Origin: Dactylosporangium roseum
GTDB lineage: Bacteria; Actinomycetota; Actinomycetes; Mycobacteriales; Micromonosporaceae
Length of the DNA: 64,000 nt
Direction of reading: 5' to 3'
NCBI RefSeq assembly: GCF_025264685.1
Contig: NZ_CP073721.1
Coordinates: 3,339,001 to 3,403,000, forward strand
In this document: positions 41,581 to 50,636 of the stretch, piece after piece
How the letters are laid out: every line of letters begins with the position of its first letter
Numbering within the stretch: position 1 is the first letter of the stretch
Made by a program: the position numbers and the translations under genes
The notes under the pieces: generated by a model
Databases searched by the model: none
Seen by the model: only the letters and a program-made list of their open reading frames with translations
What the model was told of the DNA's origin: nothing

Positions 41581-42306
41581 TCACGCGTCGCGGGTGATGA
41601 ACAGGGCGGCCCCCAACAGCAGGGCGGCGCCGGTGTAGGCGGCCAGTACGCCAAGGCCGGTCCACGGTCCGACGGGGAGGTCGCCGAGGTTGGTGGTCGC
41701 CTGCACGGCGAGCCCGGCGGACATCGGGGCATATCGTTCGATCCGCGCGTGCCAGCGTTCGTCGCTGATGAGTTGGCCGAACAGTGGGAACAGGTAGAGC
41801 AGGCCGAGGACCGTGGTGAGGGCCGGCGCGGTGTGCCGGAGCACGGTGGCGATGCCGAGGCTGAGCAGGGCGATGAGGCCGAGGTAAAGCACCGTCCCGG
41901 CGGCGGCGCGCAGGGTGGGTCCGGCGGTCGCGGTGAATCCCTCGTCCCGCAACAGGACCCGGGCGGCGACCAGCGATCCGGCCACGCCGAACAGGCCGGC
42001 GCCGGCCGCGGTCGCGGTGACCGTCACGGCCTTCGCGATGAGCACCCTGGTGCGGCGCGGTGCGCAGGCGAGGGTGGTGCAGACGAGGCCGCTGGCGTAT
42101 TCGTTCGTCATGGCCAGGACGGCCAGCACGACGACGACAGCCTGTCCGCAGTAGACGCCGGAGAGGCTGGCCTTCGCCAGATCGCCGCCGGTGGTCAGGG
42201 CGGACGCGGCGGCACCCAGTCCCGCCGTCGTCGTGACGGTGGCAAGGGCAAGCCAGGCGGTACTGCGTACCGTGTGCAGCTTGGTCCATTCGGCGCGCAG
42301 GATCAT
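41581..42306 (-). CDS. ABC-2 type permease
   Basis: The 241-aa permease begins MILRAEWTKLHTVRSTAWL, the typical start of actinobacterial ABC-2 permeases, and has about six hydrophobic segments including GVYCGQAVVVVLAVLAM and VLYLGLIALLSLGIATVLR. It overlaps the upstream permease gene as ATGA. Together with that permease and the ATPase it forms a heterodimeric exporter. Confidence 0.87.
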   Translation of the reverse strand: MILRAEWTKLHTVRSTAWLALATVTTTAGLGAAASALTTGGDLAKASLSGVYCGQAVVVVLAVLAMTNEYASGLVCTTLACAPRRTRVLIAKAVTVTATAAGAGLFGVAGSLVAARVLLRDEGFTATAGPTLRAAAGTVLYLGLIALLSLGIATVLRHTAPALTTVLGLLYLFPLFGQLISDERWHARIERYAPMSAGLAVQATTNLGDLPVGPWTGLGVLAAYTGAALLLGAALFITRDA

Positions 42307-43661
42307 GCGTCGCGCCTGCGCAGGAGCCAGTACCCGACACCGAGGGCGGCCGCGGCGTAGCCGGCGAGCACGGCCACGCCGCTCCATGGGTACCCGATCG
42401 ACATGCCGGCGATCGGTGTGACGCTCAGCAGTCGGGAGCCGGCGGTCGGTGGCAGGAAGGGCGCGACGATCTGCGGGACGAACACCAGGGCGAAGACGCT
42501 GGTGATGACGCCGGCGGTACGCCGCAGGATCACGCCGACGCCGAGGCTGAACAGCGCGATGAGGGCGAGGAATGCGGCGCTGCCGACGACGGCGCGCACG
42601 ACCGTCGCGGTCGACAGGTCCGGGAAGTCCGGCGGGCGGTAGCCGTGGTCGCGCAGGATCGGCTGGGAGAGCCAGAACGCGGCCCCGGCGGCGACCATGC
42701 CTGCCGAGAACGTGACGCCGCCGAGGATGAGCGCCTTGGCCGCGAGGACCCGGCCCCGCCGTGGGGTCGCGGCGAAGGTGGTCCAGGTCAGGTTCCGCCG
42801 ATACTCAGCCGTCACGAACAGCGTGCCCGCCGTCACGAAGAGGATCACACCCAGGATGACCGCGCCGAGGACGGCATCGACGCGGGTGGAGTCGTTAGCT
42901 GGCTCGGGTCGGCCGAGCTCGCCGGAGCCGGTCACGGTGAACACGTCGCCGGCTCGGACCATGCTGCCGGCCGGTGGCTCGGGTGCCCGCTTTCGTCCGG
43001 GCACGGGCGGCTCGGCCGGTGGGGCCACCTCCTGGCTGCTCCACTCGGCGGCCGGTTTCGGGGTGGTGGTCACCGCGTCGAACGTGGCCCGTCCGACGGT
43101 GTGGATCGCCTGCTGCCGCTTGACGGTGGGGGTGCCCGTGACCCGCTGCTCGTCGGGCGAGGTGACGAACAGCCCGACCTCGGCCGCCGGCCGGAGGCCG
43201 TCGAGCGTAACGGCACCGACCGTCCGCCAGGAGGCGCCGTCGGCCGACTCGTACCCGGTGATGGTGTTGCCGGCGCGGGCGAGTTTGAGCCAGCGCGGCG
43301 CCGGTGTGCGGGTGCCGGCGAGGTCCGTCGTGGTGCCGGTGCGCATCCGCACGCCGTGGCCGGGGGTGACCATGACCGCCGCGTACGCCGTACCTTGCTT
43401 GATGATGACGCCGGCCTTGGCCCACGGGTGGCTCGCGTCCTGGGCGCGTACGTGGGCGACGATCGTGACGTCGCCGGCGGCCGGCTGATGCACGAACTGG
43501 AACCGGTCGGCCGGCTCGGCGTCGTTCCGCGGCGGGGCGGTGCTTCCCGACGACTGCAACACCGCGAGTACCACGATCATGCCCACCGCGGCGAGCAGGC
43601 ACCACACGGTGGAGCGCACGGTGCGGAACTTCGTCCACTCGGACCGCAGGACGGCTGTCAT
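42303..43661 (-). CDS. ABC-2 type permease with an extracytoplasmic lectin-like insert
   Basis: The 452-aa permease starts MTAVLRSEWTKFRTVRSTVW, has one membrane helix, and then about 220 residues outside the membrane before the remaining five helices. The insert contains a concanavalin/DUF1349-like pattern (DRFQFVHQPAAGDVTIVAHV, AKAGVIIKQG, PRWLKLARAGNTITGYESAD), followed by a Pro-rich linker. The insert roughly doubles the normal permease length and may bind glycans or cell-wall material. It overlaps genes on both sides by 4 nt. Confidence 0.85.
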   Translation of the reverse strand: MTAVLRSEWTKFRTVRSTVWCLLAAVGMIVVLAVLQSSGSTAPPRNDAEPADRFQFVHQPAAGDVTIVAHVRAQDASHPWAKAGVIIKQGTAYAAVMVTPGHGVRMRTGTTTDLAGTRTPAPRWLKLARAGNTITGYESADGASWRTVGAVTLDGLRPAAEVGLFVTSPDEQRVTGTPTVKRQQAIHTVGRATFDAVTTTPKPAAEWSSQEVAPPAEPPVPGRKRAPEPPAGSMVRAGDVFTVTGSGELGRPEPANDSTRVDAVLGAVILGVILFVTAGTLFVTAEYRRNLTWTTFAATPRRGRVLAAKALILGGVTFSAGMVAAGAAFWLSQPILRDHGYRPPDFPDLSTATVVRAVVGSAAFLALIALFSLGVGVILRRTAGVITSVFALVFVPQIVAPFLPPTAGSRLLSVTPIAGMSIGYPWSGVAVLAGYAAAALGVGYWLLRRRDA

Positions 43662-44584
43662 GCGACCCTCGCGGCGGTGTACTCGGCCCCGTCGCGGGTG
43701 AGCTCCAGATATGCCTGTTCGAGCGATACGCGGTACGCGGTCAGCTCGGAAAAGGGCAGGCCGGCGAGCAGGGCGGTGATCCGCTCACCGGTGAGGCCGG
43801 TGACGGTGAGCGTCTCGGGACCGGCCAGCGCGGCCGTAGCGCCGCCGGCGGTGAGGGCGGCCATCGCTTCGGCCGTCCGCGCGGTGCGCAACACGACCCG
43901 GTCGCCGGAGGCGCGGGCGAGCAGATCGGCGACGCTGATGTCGGCGACGAGCCGGCCCCGGGCCACGACGATGAGGTGGTCGGCGGTGTCCTCCAGCTCG
44001 CTCATCAGGTGGCTGGAGACGAACACCGCCCGCCCCTGTCCGGCGAGCCCGCGCAGCAGCCCGCGAATCCAGTGGATGCCCTCGGGATCGAGACCGTTGA
44101 CCGGCTCGTCGAATAGCAGCACCGGCGCGTCACCGAGCAGTGCCGCCGCGATGCCCAGCCGCTGCTTCATACCGAGGGAGAAGCTCCCGGCGCGGCGGCG
44201 GGCGACCGACGCCAACCCGACGGCCTCGAGCACATCGTCCACCCGCTTGGGCGGCAGCCCGTTCGACTGTGCCATCCACAGCAGATGGTCGCAGGCCCGG
44301 CGCCCGGGGTGGATGGCACCAGCGTCCAGCAGCGCGCCGACCCGGCGCAACGGGGCGCGCAGGCTGCGGTACGGCTGGCCGCAGACCAGGGCGGTCCCGG
44401 CGTCCGGCGCGTCCAACCCGAGAATCATGCGCATCGTCGTGGACTTGCCCGCCCCGTTGGGTCCGACGAACCCGGTCACCCGGCCCGGCTCCACGGTGAA
44501 TGAAAGCCCGTCGACGGCGACCGTGCGTCCGTAGCGTCTGCGCAGTCCTTGGCACTCGATGGAAGTTGTCGTCACGGGCTCCAT
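43658..44584 (-). CDS. ABC exporter ATP-binding protein
   Basis: The 308-aa ATPase has Walker A GPNGAGKST, a signature variant FSLGMKQRLGIAAAL and Walker B VLLFDEPVNGLDPEG, as in bacitracin/drug-type ABC-2 exporters. The ATG at 44584 fits family homology; the much longer open frame upstream overlaps the divergent kinase gene and is noise. It is the first gene of a four-gene operon with two permeases and a small membrane peptide. Confidence 0.9.
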   Translation of the reverse strand: MEPVTTTSIECQGLRRRYGRTVAVDGLSFTVEPGRVTGFVGPNGAGKSTTMRMILGLDAPDAGTALVCGQPYRSLRAPLRRVGALLDAGAIHPGRRACDHLLWMAQSNGLPPKRVDDVLEAVGLASVARRRAGSFSLGMKQRLGIAAALLGDAPVLLFDEPVNGLDPEGIHWIRGLLRGLAGQGRAVFVSSHLMSELEDTADHLIVVARGRLVADISVADLLARASGDRVVLRTARTAEAMAALTAGGATAALAGPETLTVTGLTGERITALLAGLPFSELTAYRVSLEQAYLELTRDGAEYTAARVA

Positions 44585-44686
44585 ACAAGCCGTCGGGCCG
44601 GGTGGGCACAGGAGCGCGCACCCCCATCTCGGGGGGAGGGCCAGCACCCATGCCCGGACCCACCAGTACCGTCTACGGTGGTGGTC

Positions 44687-45931
44687 ATGGCGGACACGGC
44701 CTGGGAGGCGTTGCGGGGCAAGCCGCTGCGCTTCTTCGCCTCGCTGTGGCCGCTGCGGACCCTCACCTACGTGCTCTCCGGCGCCGTGATTGGCGCCCTG
44801 TGTCTGGTTTGGATTCCGGTGGCGCTCGTGCTCGGCGCCGTCGTCGCGGCACCGGCGCTGACGCGTCCCCTCGCGGCGCTGGAACGGCGGCGGGTGGCGC
44901 TGCTCGGCGGCCCACCGTTGCCCGACCCGCACCGCCGTCCGGACCGGCCCGGGCTGATCGCATGGCTGCGTTTCCGGTACAGGGAGGCGGTGACCTGGCG
45001 GGAACTGGCCTATCTGGGGCTGCACGCCACGGTGCTGCTCGCACTCGACGTGGCGGCGGTCGTCATCCTGGCCGCCCCGATCCTGGCGCTCGGGTCGGTC
45101 AACCTGACCGCGAGCCGCACCGCGACCGATCCGGCCGCCGGTGTCTCCTCCGACGGGCTCGATGTCGTCGTTGGCGTGCTTGTCGCCGTGCTCGCCGGCC
45201 TCGCCCTGCTGGTCGTCGGGTTTCTTGCCATCTACGCCGTGCCGCTCGCCGCGATCGCCCACGCCAAGGTGGCCCGCCTGCTGCTGGCACCCGGACCCGG
45301 CGAGACGGTCCGCATGCTCACCCGGTCACGCGCCCGCCTGGTCGACGCGTTCGAGGTCGAGCGCCGCCGCATCGAACGCGACCTGCACGACGGCGCCCAA
45401 CAACGCCTGCTCTCGCTGGGCATGATGCTGGTCGGCGCCCAACTGGAGTTCGACGACCGGCCCGAAGCCGCCCGAGCGCTCATCAACCAGGCGGCGGAGG
45501 AGGCGAAGACCGCCCTGGCCGAGCTGCGCGAGCTGATCCGCGGCATCCACCCGCACGTCCTCACCGACCTGGGCCTGCCCGCCGCGGTCGCCGAACTCGC
45601 CGACCGCGCGTCCGTGCCGGTGACCGTCGCGCTCGACCTGCCCCGCCGCCTACCGTCCACGGTGGAGTCGACAGCGTACTTTGTCGTCGCCGAGGCGCTG
45701 TCGAACGCCGCCAAACACGCCACCGCGACCCAGATCTCCGTCACCGGCGGGCTCACCAGCGCGCACCTCGGCATCGAGGTGCGCGACGACGGGGTCGGCG
45801 GGGCGGATCCGGGCGGTGGCACCGGCCTGGCGGGTCTCGCCGACCGGGTCGACGCGCACGGCGGCACGCTGACCCTGTCCAGCCCGCCCGGCGGACCGAC
45901 CGTCCTGCGACTCGAACTGCCATGCGCATAA
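44687..45931 (+). CDS. NarL-family sensor histidine kinase
   Basis: The 414-aa kinase has a membrane-bound sensor with about four hydrophobic segments, a DHp helix ERRRIERDLHDGAQQRLLSL containing the phospho-acceptor His, and a HATPase_c domain (ALSNAAKHATATQ, DDGVGGADPGGGTGLAGLADRV). It is divergent from the ABC exporter with about 100 nt between them, the usual layout for sensing an antibiotic or envelope signal and inducing the exporter. It overlaps the response regulator by 10 nt. Confidence 0.9.
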   Translation: MADTAWEALRGKPLRFFASLWPLRTLTYVLSGAVIGALCLVWIPVALVLGAVVAAPALTRPLAALERRRVALLGGPPLPDPHRRPDRPGLIAWLRFRYREAVTWRELAYLGLHATVLLALDVAAVVILAAPILALGSVNLTASRTATDPAAGVSSDGLDVVVGVLVAVLAGLALLVVGFLAIYAVPLAAIAHAKVARLLLAPGPGETVRMLTRSRARLVDAFEVERRRIERDLHDGAQQRLLSLGMMLVGAQLEFDDRPEAARALINQAAEEAKTALAELRELIRGIHPHVLTDLGLPAAVAELADRASVPVTVALDLPRRLPSTVESTAYFVVAEALSNAAKHATATQISVTGGLTSAHLGIEVRDDGVGGADPGGGTGLAGLADRVDAHGGTLTLSSPPGGPTVLRLELPCA

Positions 45932-46572
45932 TCCTCGCCGACGACGCGGTCCTGCTGCGCGAGGGCCTCGTCGCGCTCCTCACCCGGTTCCACCACGACG
46001 TGGTCGCCGTCGGTGACGCCGCCGCACTCGCTGACGCCGTCGACGCCGAGCGCCCCGACGTGGTCGTCACCGATGTCCGCATGCCACCCTCGTACACCGA
46101 CGAAGGACTACACGCCGCCGTCGCCCTGCGCGTGCGACACCCGGGCCTACCGGTGCTCGTCCTCAGCCAGTACGTCGCCACCGCCTACGCCGCCAAACTC
46201 CTCGAATCCACCCACCCCGGCGGGGTCGGCTATCTACTCAAGGACCGCATCCTCGATGTGGCCGATTTCGTCGACGGCGTCGAGCGGGTCGCCGCCGGCG
46301 GCTGCGTCGTCGACCCCGAAGTGGTCCGGCAACTGCTCACCCGCCGCCACGACCCGCTCCGCCGGCTCACCCCACGCGAACGCGAAGTCCTTGCCCTGAT
46401 GGCCGAAGGCCGCTCCAACGCCGCCATCACCACGGCGCTGACCATCAGCGAGAAGGTCGTCGGCAAACATATCAACGCCATCTTCACCAAGCTCGACCTG
46501 CCCGCCGACTGCACCGACGACCACCGCCGAGTCCGCGCCGTCCTGACCTATCTCCAGCGGAAGGAACCATGA
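45922..46572 (+). CDS. NarL/LuxR-family response regulator
   Basis: The 216-aa regulator has a receiver domain (ILADDAVLLREGL, phospho-acceptor Asp in VVVTDVRMP, conserved Lys in YLLKDRI) and a LuxR-type HTH (LTPREREVLALMAEGRSNAAITTALTISEK). It pairs with the overlapping kinase and probably controls the divergent ABC-2 exporter. Confidence 0.92.
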   Translation: MRIILADDAVLLREGLVALLTRFHHDVVAVGDAAALADAVDAERPDVVVTDVRMPPSYTDEGLHAAVALRVRHPGLPVLVLSQYVATAYAAKLLESTHPGGVGYLLKDRILDVADFVDGVERVAAGGCVVDPEVVRQLLTRRHDPLRRLTPREREVLALMAEGRSNAAITTALTISEKVVGKHINAIFTKLDLPADCTDDHRRVRAVLTYLQRKEP

Positions 46573-46780
46573 ACCTCCGCGTGCACGGTGCCAGCGGCTT
46601 CGTTGCGGCGCTGGTCGCCGAGCAAATGGCGGCGCGCGTGGTCCGGCCGGGCCCCGGCCAGGAACGTCTCGGTGACTATCGCCTTAACGGTGTAACGGTT
46701 CTCCGGTAGCCCGAAGTTTCTGCGGTCGAGCGTGAACTCGATCGGCGCGGGCGGGCGATACACGGTAGGCGCGAGGCTCT
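46573..46780. other. Gap between response regulator and sigma factor genes
   Basis: The 208 nt contain no reliable gene. A minus-strand frame (46548-46763) reads TVYRPPAPIEFTLDRRNFGL-like residues but overlaps the response-regulator end and has no family match. The promoter of the ECF gene should lie here. Confidence 0.35.
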
Positions 46781-47404
46781 ATGACGGATTGGATGCGGGT
46801 GAGCAGATCGTTGGGTGATGCGGTGCTACCGGTGAGTCTGGGCGATGCCGAGATCATCGGCCGTTCCCGCACGCACCCCGACCTGTTCGGGGCGTTGTTC
46901 GAGCGTCACTCCGGGACGTTGTTCCGTTACGCCTGTCGCAGGGTGGGTGCGGAGGTTGCCGAGGATGTCGTGGCCGAGACGTTCCTCGCAGCGTTTCGGC
47001 AGCGAGCCCGATATGACCTGAATCGCAGTGACGCCCGACCGTGGCTATTCGGGATCCTGGTCAAGGAGGTATCGCGGCACCGCCGGAAGGAGACCTCCCG
47101 GCTGATGGCACTGGCTCGCGCCGTTGAACCCGACCAGGTTGACGGGCTGGCCGACCGGATCGCTGAGGATCTGACGGCGCGAAGTGCACGCGCGCGCCTG
47201 GCAGCCGCGCTGGCCGGGCTGAACCTGCGGGATCGGGATGTGTTGACGCTGATCGCGTGGCAGGAGATGTCGTACGAAGAGGTCGGTCGGGTGCTCGGGA
47301 TCCCCGTGGGAACGGTGCGATCACGGTTGAACAGGGCCCGGCGCCAGATGCAGCAGATGTTGGGAACGCGTGAACTGGCTGGCGTCTTTGAGGAGTGGGC
47401 ATGA
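46781..47404 (+). CDS. ECF-type RNA polymerase sigma factor
   Basis: The 207-aa sigma factor has region 2 (ALFERHSGTLFRYACRRVG, AEDVVAETFLAAFRQRARY) and region 4 (LRDRDVLTLIAWQEMSYEEV, GIPVGTVRSRLNRARRQM). It overlaps the next gene, which encodes a membrane protein of the CU044_5270 type, as ATGA. That pairing is common in actinobacteria and the partner may serve as its anti-sigma factor or sensor. Confidence 0.9.
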   Translation: MTDWMRVSRSLGDAVLPVSLGDAEIIGRSRTHPDLFGALFERHSGTLFRYACRRVGAEVAEDVVAETFLAAFRQRARYDLNRSDARPWLFGILVKEVSRHRRKETSRLMALARAVEPDQVDGLADRIAEDLTARSARARLAAALAGLNLRDRDVLTLIAWQEMSYEEVGRVLGIPVGTVRSRLNRARRQMQQMLGTRELAGVFEEWA

Positions 47405-48348
47405 AGACAGGAACGGTTATGCAGCAATTGGGTGAGGCGCTCGATCCGCCCGCTGGCCTCGAGCCGTTTCGGGCGCGACACCGCGTGTTCAGCGGGTTGA
47501 GCACCGCGCCGCCGCGGTGGCGCGGACGCTTGCTGCTCGCCGGTGCCGCCGCGGCGGTGGCAGTTCTCCTGGCCGGCGGCATCGCCGTTGTCGCGGTCAG
47601 AACTGTTCCCGGTACACCCGCCCAGAACCCTGAGGCACTTGCACTGTTGACCCGCGCCGCTGCGTTCGTCCGGCTGGAATCGCCTCTGTCGCCGAAGGTC
47701 GACCAGTTCGTGTTCGTTGAGATCAAGGCTTGGAGTCCGGGACGAGGTCCGGATGCCGAGCGGGTGGCATTGATCAGGTCGTGGCGTTCGGTCAACGGCG
47801 ACGTCGACGGGCTTGTGCAGCGCGACGCGCCCGACGAGGGCGGTCATCTCGAGTTTCCGATTCCAGGCTGTCGCAACGGCCGGGCGTCCGAGTGGACCGA
47901 CGACGGCCGTCTCGACGCCACCCGTACCCGGCCGTGCGAGTCGGAACCCGGCTATCGAGCCAACCTGCCAACCGGCCCGGACGGCATGCTGACCTTCCTG
48001 CGGCACCTCCCAGCCGTTGCGGCAGGCAGCCAGAGCGCGTTCGCGGCCGCGGCGGACCTGCTGCAGCAGACCTACATCCAGCCGCAGGCACGTGCCGCGC
48101 TGTTTCTCGCAGTGGCCAAGCTGCCGGGGATCACGGTTCGCTCTGACGTCACCGACGCGGCCGGCCGGGCAGGCGTCGCAGTCGGACAGGGCAACAACAC
48201 CGTCCGACAGGAATTGATCTTCGAATCGGAAACCGGTCAGTTCCTCGGGACACAGATGAACATCCTGGGCGGCGAGTCGACCGCGCTTCGTCCCACCGCC
48301 CTACTGCGAAACACGATCGTGAATCGCATCGGTGAATTGCCGGTGTAA
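47401..48348 (+). CDS. CU044_5270-like membrane protein, probable sigma-factor partner
   Basis: The 315-aa protein has a cytoplasmic N-terminus (about 45 residues), one membrane helix (LLLAGAAAAVAVLLAGGIAVVAV) and an extracytoplasmic domain resembling the CU044_5270 family (PEALALLTRAAAFV, DQFVFVEIKAWS, ELIFESETGQFLG). The ATG at 47401 overlaps the sigma gene. The N-terminus lacks a classic zinc anti-sigma motif, so a direct anti-sigma role is inferred from context only. Confidence 0.75.
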   Translation: MKTGTVMQQLGEALDPPAGLEPFRARHRVFSGLSTAPPRWRGRLLLAGAAAAVAVLLAGGIAVVAVRTVPGTPAQNPEALALLTRAAAFVRLESPLSPKVDQFVFVEIKAWSPGRGPDAERVALIRSWRSVNGDVDGLVQRDAPDEGGHLEFPIPGCRNGRASEWTDDGRLDATRTRPCESEPGYRANLPTGPDGMLTFLRHLPAVAAGSQSAFAAAADLLQQTYIQPQARAALFLAVAKLPGITVRSDVTDAAGRAGVAVGQGNNTVRQELIFESETGQFLGTQMNILGGESTALRPTALLRNTIVNRIGELPV

Positions 48349-48374
48349 GGAGATACACCCCGACATGCCGGCCC

Positions 48375-48414
48375 GGGACGCTGGAGAGAGCCGAGAAGCC
48401 CTCTCCAGCGTCCC
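48375..48414. terminator. Strong hairpin after the sigma-factor operon
   Basis: Perfect 14-bp arms (48375-48388 and 48401-48414) enclose a 12-nt loop, starting 26 nt after the stop of the membrane protein. No U tract follows. Confidence 0.75.
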
Positions 48415-48779
48415 ATCGAGAGGACCGTAGGCCCTACGGGTAGTAGTACGTTGGGCTCTGCGCGACGAACTGAAGGTGTCCCGGGCACAAGCAGTCCTGG
48501 TAAACGTCGACCTGTGTCCGTGCGGCACCGCTGCCGGGGATGACCCATTCCTGGACCGGGTATTGGCCAAGGGGCGGGCCCGGGAGGACACCGGGACACG
48601 TCTACAAGTCCTGCGTGGCCAGCTCTCATCCCCGCACCGGCTCTTCGGAGAAGTCACTTCCGGACCCGCCGGCACCAAGCCTACACCTCGGCCCTGGGCC
48701 ACGTCTTGACACAGAGGGGAGCCATGACAGTGCACGTGATCAAGCTTGGATCCGACTGCCAGCGCCGAGCCCTGCCAGC

Positions 48780-49016
48780 ATGGAATTCGCCGTCGGCCTA
48801 CCCGGTCGCTGGCTTGTCACCTTACGGTCCGGCGCAATCATGGAGTTGACCGCCGGCGGCTACCGTGACGTCTCGGCCGCTGAAGACGATGACGTCGCGG
48901 TCGCCGAGCCGGCCCACCGCCACCGCATTCACCGGTCCGCGGTGGCCGCAGCGTCGAGGGTAGCCACGCGACTCTCCTCACGTCGTACCCGCAGATTCTT
49001 GGTGTTCCCGCAGTAG
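48780..49016 (+). CDS. Possible 78-aa small protein
   Basis: The frame from ATG 48780 reads MEFAVGLPGRWLVTLRSGAI, MELTAGGYRDVSAAEDDDVA and an Arg-rich tail. The first 35 residues look like a genuine small domain; the tail is low-complexity. No good ribosome-binding site precedes it, and it converges with the amine oxidase gene 6 nt away. It may be a relic. The region 48415-48779 has no reliable gene. Confidence 0.35.
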   Translation: MEFAVGLPGRWLVTLRSGAIMELTAGGYRDVSAAEDDDVAVAEPAHRHRIHRSAVAAASRVATRLSSRRTRRFLVFPQ

Positions 49017-49022
49017 GTCTGT

Positions 49023-50636
49023 TCAGCCGGCCGGGGCGGTACTGCCGGTGGCGGCCACCAGGACCGGTTCGGGCGGCTTGTTCAGCGGCCGGCAGATCTG
49101 GTCTACGAGCAGCCGGGCAGCCCGCTCGCCGGACCGGATGGCGCCTTCCATGTAGCCGAAATGGTCCATCTGGGTGTGCTCACCGGCGAAGAACAGCCGG
49201 CCCTGAAACGGCTCGTTCAGTTTTTTGCCGACCCTGAAGACCTCACCGACTTGAGGTGAGGAATAGCCGGTCCGGATGAACGGCTGTCTTGACCAGTCGA
49301 CGAGCATCGTCTTTCGCAGGTTGCGGAGATAGCCTGAGTCCCTGTTGCGGGGATCGGCAGGGTAGAGGCGGCCCAGCCCCTTCTTGTAGTCGTCGACGCT
49401 CGGCGTACGCGCCCCGGTGAACACGCTCAACACGATGTCCTGGCCTTTAACGCGCGTCTGGTTGTCCGTACCTTCCCAGACCTGCCCAATCTCCAGCGAA
49501 CCGCCCAGCGGCGCAAAACCGTCCTTTACCCAGAACCGCTCCTTGACATTGCTGAAGAACTTCACCGCCGCGCCCGAACCCATAAGCCCGATGACGTCCT
49601 TCGGATGGATCGGCGTGATCTCGAGATCGCCCCAGACGGACGGCGGTACGGCGAAGACCACGCAGTCGTAGCGGCGGGTGTCCATCAGCGGGTTGGCCGG
49701 GATCTTCTCGCGCAGCCACTCGTCGAACCGGGTGTTCTTCGTACTCCGCGCTGTCACCAGCACACCACCGCCCTGGGGACGCAGGTCGATCCGGCGAACA
49801 CCCATGTTGCGGATGACGCGGCAGCCCTTACTGGCGTGCACGTCGCCGGCGATCGCCTGGGCCAGACGCTGGCAGCCGTCACCGCATCGGTAGATCTCCA
49901 GCTCGTCCCAGTAGCCCATCAGCGGGTCCGGCGCGATGGTCACCGGTTTGCCCGCTCTCTGCCCCGTCTGACCGCCCCGGATCAGGCAGAGCAGGGCGAG
50001 GAAGCTCATGTGCTCAAGCCGAGATACGTTGTTGTTGACGAGCAAATGCTCCATCGCCAGCCACAGCCGCTCGCTCGTGCTGACGCCGAACCGATTCTTC
50101 AGCGCATCCGCCACGGATGTACGGTCGTATGTGTCCAAGCCGGGCTGGTTCCAGGGCTCGCTCTCCTTGCCGGATTGGATGCTCGTGCGGGCGAACTCGG
50201 CCATCGGCCGCAGCACCCGGTTGATCTTCTTCTCCTCGATGTCTGCGATCTCCTCGCTCGTGAGCAGCCGGTCGAGGATTATCCGCTCCTGCATCTGTTG
50301 GCCGCGGTACAGTTCGGCGTCCATGCGGCTGATCAGCGAGATGCCGTACTCCTTGGCCAGCGCGCACCACCGCGTGTGGATCGAGCCGATCAGCTCGGCC
50401 CCGGCCTCGGTGATCCTGCCGTTCGCGAACGTCGAGTCGCTCAGCACCCGCCCGCCGACCTGCGCCCGCGCCTCGTACACCGTCACCTTGACGCCCCACC
50501 GGGCCAGCGTGCGTGCCGCCATGAGTCCGCCGAGCCCACCGCCCACAACGGCCACCTTCAGGCTGGCTGCCCGTGTGAGGCACTCCTTAGACGGTGTGTC
50601 CGGTTTTGTATCTTCAGTGTCCCGGTAGCTGTCCAT
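49023..50636 (-). CDS. Flavin-containing amine/amino-acid oxidase
   Basis: The 537-aa flavoprotein has the dinucleotide motif VAVVGGGLGGLMAARTLARWG, the GG doublet VYEARAQVGGRV, and the C-terminal FAD segment RLFFAGEHTQMDHFGYMEGAIRSGERAA typical of monoamine and L-amino-acid oxidases. It makes an imine and hydrogen peroxide from an amine. There is no signal peptide. It is the last gene of a five-gene operon and overlaps the preceding giant hydrolase gene; GTG at 50639 is an alternative start. Confidence 0.87.
   Translation of the reverse strand: MDSYRDTEDTKPDTPSKECLTRAASLKVAVVGGGLGGLMAARTLARWGVKVTVYEARAQVGGRVLSDSTFANGRITEAGAELIGSIHTRWCALAKEYGISLISRMDAELYRGQQMQERIILDRLLTSEEIADIEEKKINRVLRPMAEFARTSIQSGKESEPWNQPGLDTYDRTSVADALKNRFGVSTSERLWLAMEHLLVNNNVSRLEHMSFLALLCLIRGGQTGQRAGKPVTIAPDPLMGYWDELEIYRCGDGCQRLAQAIAGDVHASKGCRVIRNMGVRRIDLRPQGGGVLVTARSTKNTRFDEWLREKIPANPLMDTRRYDCVVFAVPPSVWGDLEITPIHPKDVIGLMGSGAAVKFFSNVKERFWVKDGFAPLGGSLEIGQVWEGTDNQTRVKGQDIVLSVFTGARTPSVDDYKKGLGRLYPADPRNRDSGYLRNLRKTMLVDWSRQPFIRTGYSSPQVGEVFRVGKKLNEPFQGRLFFAGEHTQMDHFGYMEGAIRSGERAARLLVDQICRPLNKPPEPVLVAATGSTAPAG

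Noticed and set aside
44500..45900. 690-codon plus-strand frame running through the histidine kinase
   Set aside because: Only its last 216 codons (the response regulator) are real; the rest is an alternative frame of the kinase.
46548..46763. Minus-strand frame between response regulator and sigma factor genes
   Set aside because: It overlaps the response-regulator 3' end and matches no family; the N-terminal part is suggestive only.
48434..48602. Minus-strand segment ending in a peptide like FVAQSPTYYYP
   Set aside because: It looks coding over about 55 residues, but it has no start codon and has in-frame stops upstream; too little to call a gene.
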